Of a DNA stretch of 64,000 nucleotides, positions 57,416 through 64,000 are shown in pieces. Source of the stretch: Pachyseris speciosa (lineage: Eukaryota; Cnidaria; Anthozoa; Scleractinia; Pachyseridae). The notes beneath the pieces were generated by a model that had not been told where the DNA came from, searched no databases, and saw only the letters and a program-made list of their open reading frames with translations. The DNA is taken from positions 1-64,000 of the forward strand of contig JAEMWC010001377.1 of NCBI GenBank assembly GCA_016490735.1, read 5' to 3'. Within the stretch, counting starts at the first letter, position 1. The number at the start of each line of letters is the position of its first letter. Position numbers and translations under genes: made by a program.

Positions 57416-59983
57416 CGCGTTTATTTCAAATACCTTAGTTAACATAAGGTAGTTCTGGTATAAGTGAGACGACTGACTTGCGACAGCGCCTCTTGCTTTT
57501 GAAAGCTTGTGGCCAAATGAAGCAACAACACCAGCCAACACCAAGCTATCGGCTCCAGAAAAACAAAAACAAAAAAACAAAAAAAACAGCTATTCCATGT
57601 ATTTGCTGACACTCAATAAAAAACGAGTGGGATGTTTTTTTTGCAGTAACTGTGAGACTTTTCCTGAAAATTCGGCTTGCTGGATCATCACATGTTTACT
57701 CGCGGTTATGTAAATGACTCACGCGAGAAATCCGAGAACGATTTACGTTAATTGAGAGATTGACATTCTGACAGTGGAAAATCCAAATTAAGCAAATGAG
57801 GGCGGAATGGGGTCGTTAAAGAAAATCTCCCAGGCTCTCTTTCCTCCCTGTCCCCTTTCCCTTCCCCCTCCCCGCTAAATTTTCTTTGCTCGTTCTCGTG
57901 CGGACGCCCCAAATATCCGAGAGGGCCTGGAACAGGCTACTCTTACAGGTGGGTGACACGAAAACCACGAGGCTTCCTCAAATCATTCATCCCATTTCAA
58001 CATTAGTTATCGGATGCAGGGTATGGCCAGGAGCCTCTGGTTTGGCTGAAAAGTTTGAGCACTTTTATTTTGGTTTTCATCATGCGCCCTTAATATTTCA
58101 TTTGAAAATATTTCAATGCCTCTTCCCTCCCTCCCTCCCCCATCAAACCTTGTTGCCATATATCTAATATATAGATTTAGCCAAGCCTAAAAGCGGAGCT
58201 CCACGATTATTATTTTTTTACTGGTATTGAAGAACACCGCACGGCTTTCCTTGCGCCAATATTTTATGTTTAGAGCAGACAACGGGAATTGACCGCGGTT
58301 CAAAAACATCAAAACATTACGAGAAAACAATACAGTCGACACGTGTGTTTGTTCAAAAACAAATTTAGCAATCAAAGAATGATCAAATATTTTCATCCAA
58401 CATCGTTGGACGAGCATGTTTGACGGTTTAGCCACCTCTCACAATAGTGCATTAAATGGCTTTCCATGTTTGATCGAAATCAAACATGTTCATCCAAAAT
58501 TTCGCATTACGAACAAATGTTTGATCGTTTAGCCACCCCAACAAACAAATCGTGCACAAACGGTAAAAAGCAACCAAATGAGCCACGTAACGTCGAAAAT
58601 TTCAGCAATAATACGCAAAAATCATTTATTTTGGACTCACTTGGTCCCGTGTTTGGTCAAACATTATTTTGCGTTTAGCCACCAAACGTTATGCTTGACA
58701 AACACGATAATGGAAGAAAATGTTTGATCTTTTAGCCGGGACTTAACAAACATATTTCATAGTACGTTAAGTTTTGACATAGCTTAAATGTCCTAGAAAA
58801 GAGAAAAAGGAAAACAATCCTGATAGTTTGAATAGGTAATCGCATGGGGCCGAGTAAATATCACTTGTGCCAGTTTTCAGAAAGTTTCTGAAATTGCCCT
58901 CATCGCGCAAAACATAAGTGATACTAATCCTTAATTTACGAGGATTCATTGCGATTACGTGTTAATAACATAAGGGCAAACGTTTCTTTCAGTTTTTAAC
59001 ACTGCAGAAACACAGACGCCGAAAAACATGTGCAGTCAGCTAAGCGGAGGAAAACACTCGTTCGCTTGTAAAACAACAAACAAACAATTCAATTAGCTAC
59101 TTCTTTGTGTCCAAAACGAGTAGACTGTTATTTATATCCATTCGAGACAGAAATACAAGTTTCCTTCCTGAACAAAATTAACAACGATTAAACCAAATGC
59201 TAAGCTTCAATTTATTTAAGTTACCTGTGTTGTCGAGGTTTCTACCACTTGAAAATACGCATCGATCCACTATAGTAAAAACACGCATCTACAAAAATAG
59301 CAAACGGTTTGTTCAAAGAAAGAACTTCTTCCACCAAGTGTGAGCTACTCGTTCCTCCCATTAATGCCGGTGAGTTGTTAAGAACTTTCTTGGTGAGCTG
59401 CAAGATGTCGCGGTAAAGTGAACAAGCCCTGAAGCATTAAATCATTTTGTTTTTCAACCACACAATCCGGGCGCCATAGAAGTGGATCCAAAAATTGAAG
59501 AATTTCCTGCGAACAACCTTTTGCTCTTCCATTTTCCAGTTGAAAATTCACCTTCCGGAGTATCTTTTAAGTAGTTCTTGATTTTTATGTCTTTATGCGA
59601 ATTAAGAGACAGAAACTGAACTTCGAAGATGATGTTGTTTTGCTCAAAATGAAGACACCAACTGAATCTGAAATCTCGAGCCGCAGAAAGCGCGCGAAAA
59701 ATTAAGCCTCGTTGTGGCTTGGGTGTCTCGTTTTGGTTTAATTAACTTGACTTGAGCCTGCGATCCAATTGAAAACCATTACCTGATCAGCGGTCAACTT
59801 CAAAAAAACAGCGGACCTCGATGAGCTCTAACTTGAGCCCGCGATGTGGTCACGTGATACTGGTCAGCGGAAACCTTGTTTTGACAGGTGTCAATTAGCC
59901 ATGACACGGATGCCCTATATCAAAGATATACGCTGTAAACTAGGTGATCAGCTGGAGTATGGCCGCCATGTTGGATTATTATG

Positions 59984-60014
<31 letters not shown>

Positions 60015-60018
60015 GACT

Positions 60019-60049
<31 letters not shown>

Positions 60050-60081
60050 ACGCGCCCACGAGCAATACCGCTAGCCATTTT

Positions 60082-60113
<32 letters not shown>

Positions 60114-60613
60114 AAGTATGGTGCTCCGCCGGAGCTCCGCTATGAACTGTACGTTGTAAATAAAACTATAGCATGGATGCCCGTCGTGATTACCGGCTAT
60201 TATTGCTAGTTCCACTGACAAAAAACTTTGCCATTTTACTCCATCTTGTTTCTCGGCTCTACCCAGGTGTACAAATGCGTAGTGCTGACATATTGCTAGA
60301 ATTTTACCCAGGAATACTCTCCGTTGCTTCATGATACAGAAACTGAGTTTAGCAGTTTATCCCCTGTAGCTCATGTTTGATTTGCTAGACTGCCACGATT
60401 TGAACACATTTTTCCAACAGTATGGAAAGACAAACCTTAAGGTCGCGCAGGACGTTTCCTCTCATTACGTATGTATTTAGTTCACAAATAGTATGCACGA
60501 ACTGCGACGACCGATTCCGAAAACACACGAAATATTCAATAAATTTAGAATGTAAAAACTCTTGTCGTGAATTTTCCGTGCATCGTCGGAATCAGTCGCA
60601 CGGTTCGTGATTA
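57416..60613. other. Long noncoding stretch
   Basis: Contents: a TGTTTGATC.TTTAGCCACC motif repeated about four times at 58415-58740 (roughly 100-bp spacing), purine/pyrimidine tracts at 57830-57875 and 58110-58142, and a (CGT)n run at 60020-60049. No exon is supported. Confidence 0.5.
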
Positions 60614-61267
60614 CAGTGGAACCCCGTTAATACGACCACCTTCGGGCTATGGAAATTTGGTCGTATTAACGGTGTAGGGTTAAATTATGGTGCAAAATGC
60701 TTTTAAACTACATTCTACTGCATGTATACCTTTAATCCGCTATAAATTAACCTTTTGCAGTTAATTAACAACCTTACAACCGCAATTAAACGAAACCGAG
60801 TAACGAGAAAAAAACACTGACTTCTTTCAGTTCCTTGTTATGAAAGGAAAGCGCTTGTGAAATGTCTCGAAAAGCCGTTTTCTATATTGTAGCTTACAAC
60901 ACTTTCACACATTTTCACAGCCACAGTGGAAGGCAGCAGAAACTAGAAGGCAAAATAACTTTGAGAGCCTCGAAATGCAGCAAAGTGAAGTCTTTCAGAT
61001 CTTTTGTATTATTTATTCATGCATCCTTTTTACTGAACAATGCAATTTACCGGATGCCATGCTAACCACTAACACTTTTGCCTAAAAACATTCAAAAAAA
61101 TTAGTAATGCGTTATTGTTTGTCAGATTGTGTCATGTCTATTTTCATTCAGCAGCCCCACCAAGCATTTTGCCTGGTCGTATTAACGGGGTAATTTTATA
61201 AAGAAAATAACGACTGAGGTGGTCGTTGGTCGTATTAATGGGGTGGTCGTATGGCGGGGTTCCACTG
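60614..61267. mobile_element. pogo/Tigger-like element with TA target duplication
   Basis: Left end CAGTGGAACCCCGTTAATAC; right end reversed CAGTGGAACCCCGCCATACG; TA lies directly outside both (60612-60613 and 61268-61269). Subterminal GGTCGTATTAACGG motifs occur on both sides, twice at the right. These are hallmarks of pogo/Tigger (Tc1/mariner superfamily) termini. At 654 bp with no DDE transposase frame it is non-autonomous. Confidence 0.8.
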
Positions 61268-61269
61268 TA

Positions 61270-62446
61270 CTCTTTAAATAAATACATACGTAATGAGATT
61301 AAGCATCCTGCACGGGCTCGTTGCACCCAAAACGCCGGATACTTTGGTAAGGAAATTCAAATTGAAACCCTTTTCACGGCCTAAACTCTAATACAGCTAC
61401 ATGCAATGCAAGGTAGTCAATTATGATCAAATTCCCACTGAACGTTAAGATCGCGCAGGACGCTTTCCCTATTACGTATGTTTTATTAAACGAGTATGCA
61501 CGACCTACGACGACTGTTCCGAGAACACTTGAAATATTCACGAGAAGATTGTTTTTATGTACTTTCTGTGTAAGTTATTCAATAAAATCGTGTTTTCGGT
61601 ACACGTGTGATTGAAATTATGAGGTATTAACTTCTTGCGCATTTCAAAATCTCATAAAATTTACGTTTTAGAGGTCGTTGCTGCTAAAACGATGTATTCA
61701 AAAGGAAATTCAAAATTAAACCTCTTTTCCTGGTTTTAAAGCACGTGCACTGAAAGGTAGCGAATTATCATAATTAGACTAGCCTTGAAAGTGCACGTTG
61801 TCGAATAAATTATTGTCTCGCATAATTTTCGGAGACGGAAAAAGTTGCCCTATAGTATCCAAGTTTTCGTTGCGAATATCGAATGTCACAACCGCTGCTG
61901 CTCCGCAGTTCTAACCTCTGACTACAAAGCATGATACGCAGCAAAATGGCAATCACGATATAATTCCATTATGGACTAAAATCTCTGTTAAATTTTAACA
62001 GAATCTACATTCAATTTCCAGCGATATGAAGCTTGAAAAGGAAACACTACCCCCAAAATGTACATATAGCAAGTGCCCTGCCTGACTTTAACGTTCATTT
62101 GCTGTGCTGAAACCAAGGATAGTACTTTCTTTCGTTCAGTATTGGTAGTCAGATTTGACAAGCCATGACATGCTCAGATTTTGATTAGATTTTCACAGGT
62201 GATTATGGGGAGGGGGAGGGGAAACAACTATTTCTTTAGCCTCCCATGCAGTCGTTTTTAGGGGAGCCTCGTATTTCCCCTTCTAAAAAAGACCGTGTGG
62301 GAGGCTGCTATTTTTTGCTTTCAATCTGCATTTTTGCCCTCACCGACAGTTTGAATTTTTGCCATATTGGAAAAGACCATTCCTTGACAATTTTAGGAAT
62401 TCGACAAATGAATATCAATTTATTTAGTGCCAATCACTTTTCCTAC
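61270..62446. other. Noncoding, partly intronic
   Basis: GATCGCGCAGGACG..TTCCC.ATTACGTATG occurs at 61449-61480 and in related form at 60440-60475, indicating another local duplication. A GGGGAGGGGGAGGGG tract lies at about 62206. Confidence 0.5.
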
Positions 62447-62640
62447 CTATTGTTGTTGGACTTGATCCGCTTTCCTTGATGCGGAAGAGCATGCGAAATC
62501 CTTTACTTTGAACACTCCCGTCAGAGTGGAATATTATCACTGCATACCCTCCACTAACTTCAACTGTTTCCCCAGTCTTGATACCACAGTACACACCAAA
62601 TGACTGGCCTTTATCATCAGTAATCTTCAAATAATCAAAG
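62447..62640 (-). CDS. CUB domain exon, second half (copy 2)
   Basis: A 194-bp minus-strand exon with acceptor TTTTCTTCGCAG and donor GTAGGA, exactly as long as its paralogue at 27443-27636. It reads FDYLKITDDKGQSFGVYCGI, then ETVEVSGGYAVIIFHSDGS and SKGFRMLFRIKESG, again the C-terminal half of a CUB domain. The aspartate in HSDGS, typical of CUB domains, is kept here, while copy 1 has HSNQ. The first-half exon should lie upstream on the minus strand, beyond the window edge. No stop in frame. Confidence 0.8.
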
Positions 62641-64000
62641 CTGCGAAGAAAACATTTTTGCCGAGTTATAACTGGGGGCACTTACTACTTTTAGTAAAAC
62701 AAGAGAAATGGAAAAGTCTAAATTTGTGAAGCAGGCCGGTACATCACTTTCACTTCATGCAGAGGAAGCTCAGGGTATGAGGGGCCGTTCAGTGGATAAT
62801 TGAGATGATTTGTGTAACACAGTTAATCGTATAGTAAGAATGTAATTTTAAAAACTTAATTGTGTCGAGAACTGTTTTTCATTGACTTCTCTTGTATTTG
62901 AGCCCTCCAATGCATTGCGCGAAACCTGTAAAACGGGTGCTATTTCAAAATGCCTGTCGCAAACGTTATTGTAGCAATAAAATTAACAACTAAAGGATAA
63001 CTATAACTATTGATTTTGAAAGGTAAACCTGCCAAACAGATTTTTATCACTTTTTTTCTTTTGAAGATCATTTTAATGGTGCTTTTCTAAGTTTCTAAGA
63101 CCTGGGATTGTTCGGCACACTGCAAAGTTACTGGTAACTTATAGTACACCAATAAATTAACATTATAAATTCAAACTTAGGAAGGAAGTTGAGCGATATT
63201 TAAAACGAACGACGTTTCGATGACTCCATGTCATCATTATCAAGTTCAAACTACATGTAGAATTGATAACGTATATGTAGGAAAAATAAGCGTCAAAATA
63301 TTCGGAGGTGTTAAAGTATTCAAATGTTATGTAGCGAATTTAGCGCGAACTAGACTACGAGCAGTCTCTCTTTTTTCTCAGTCTGTCGAACAAAACGCGA
63401 GAGACACGCAAGTGACCACGCGCGTAACTGAAGGAGCGAGACGTGAAAGGCACGAAAAATAGAGTCTCTCGTTTTTCTTCTCGGGCTGCCGCCCTCGTTT
63501 CTCGCGTCGCATGCACTTCACTAAATCTGAAGAAAAAGAGAGATTGCTCGCAGTTTAGGCGCGAACGAAACCTAGCTGTGTGTTAAGTTTTGGTTCTATT
63601 TTCCTAATGAAAAGCCTCTCGTAGGTCAAAGAGTCCAGCTAAGAGCAGCATTTCTTTAGAAATGTAAACTGTTCTTGTAAATTAGTTGTATGTAGCTTGT
63701 GATCTTCTTTCAGGTGTTTACCAATTGCAGAATATTTATGTACAGCAATACGCTGAGAACCTTTAAAGTTCAGGTTCGGTTTAACCAAAATTTTAATAAG
63801 AAACTGCTAAGAACGTCATACCCAAGCTGAGACTAAGAGATAAAAGCGCTTTTAGCTTCTACAGTAGTTTCTGCATCGAGCTACATGTATAAACATCAAC
63901 ATTGCAGATATGCATGATTTCCTACTGGTTTAAAAAATTTTAGAGCTCGGGCTATGTTTTCTAGTTATTCTGACCCATGAAAGAGTAATATACTTAACAA
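62641..64000. other. Intron of CUB copy 2 with repeat pieces
   Basis: The part to about 63150 is paralogous to 27.64-28.52 kb, minus the tRNA-carrying insert. At 63190-63250 a GACGTTTCGATGACTCCATGTCATCATTATCAAG block resembles Penelope-like terminal sequence. GAGAGAC/GTCTCTC words in opposite orientation at 63365-63545 make a loose inverted repeat. No exon seen. Confidence 0.5.

Overview
This is eukaryotic, intron-rich, AT-rich DNA with only a few short coding exons set among dense, mostly decayed transposable elements. The mix fits an animal, most likely an anthozoan cnidarian such as a coral: CUB and Ig-type extracellular exons with GT-AG borders, CR1/L2-like LINEs carrying a PHD finger and a 2A-like peptide, Penelope-like fragments, hammerhead ribozymes, and very many fold-back elements. 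The assignment to coral is inference from that mix.

Host coding content is thin and lies mainly on the minus strand. It consists of a CUB domain split over two exons (29.05-29.21 and 27.44-27.64 kb), a paralogous second-half CUB exon (62.45-62.64 kb), and two paralogous Ig-domain exons (17.45-17.68 and 33.20-33.44 kb). The surrounding introns are paralogous too, so a CUB+Ig locus appears to have been duplicated locally. Beside each Ig exon, on the opposite strand, is a decayed two-exon gene of unknown function.

Mobile DNA by region. 0-9 kb: fold-back elements, including a 1.8-kb element with CAGATCTG-rich ends and a 1.26-kb element with long inverted arms. 12-14 kb: a LINE remnant and a 0.8-kb fold-back element. 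21.7-22.1 kb: two hammerhead ribozymes in tandem, like metazoan retrozymes or Penelope terminal repeats. 25.7-26.6 kb: a PIF/Harbinger element with TTA target duplication that encodes only the Myb/SANT partner. 28.1-28.4 kb: an insertion carrying a tRNA-like gene. 29.6 and 60.6 kb: pogo/Tigger-like elements with TA duplications. 31.5 and 55.0 kb: Penelope-like fragments. 35.7-36.1 kb: a large hairpin inside an ATT microsatellite. 37.1-38.9 kb: a 1.79-kb element with about 80-bp inverted ends and a 9-bp target duplication. 40.7-44.6 kb: a nearly intact LINE broken by one frameshift. 46.7, 45.5 and 56.9 kb: further hairpin elements.

The most interesting accessory segment is 48.0-51.9 kb. A decayed gene with an SF3-like P-loop NTPase motif and a tyrosine-recombinase-like gene with an N-terminal zinc finger lie tail to tail, each with only a few disabling changes. 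They may be the two halves of one recombinase/helicase mobile element.
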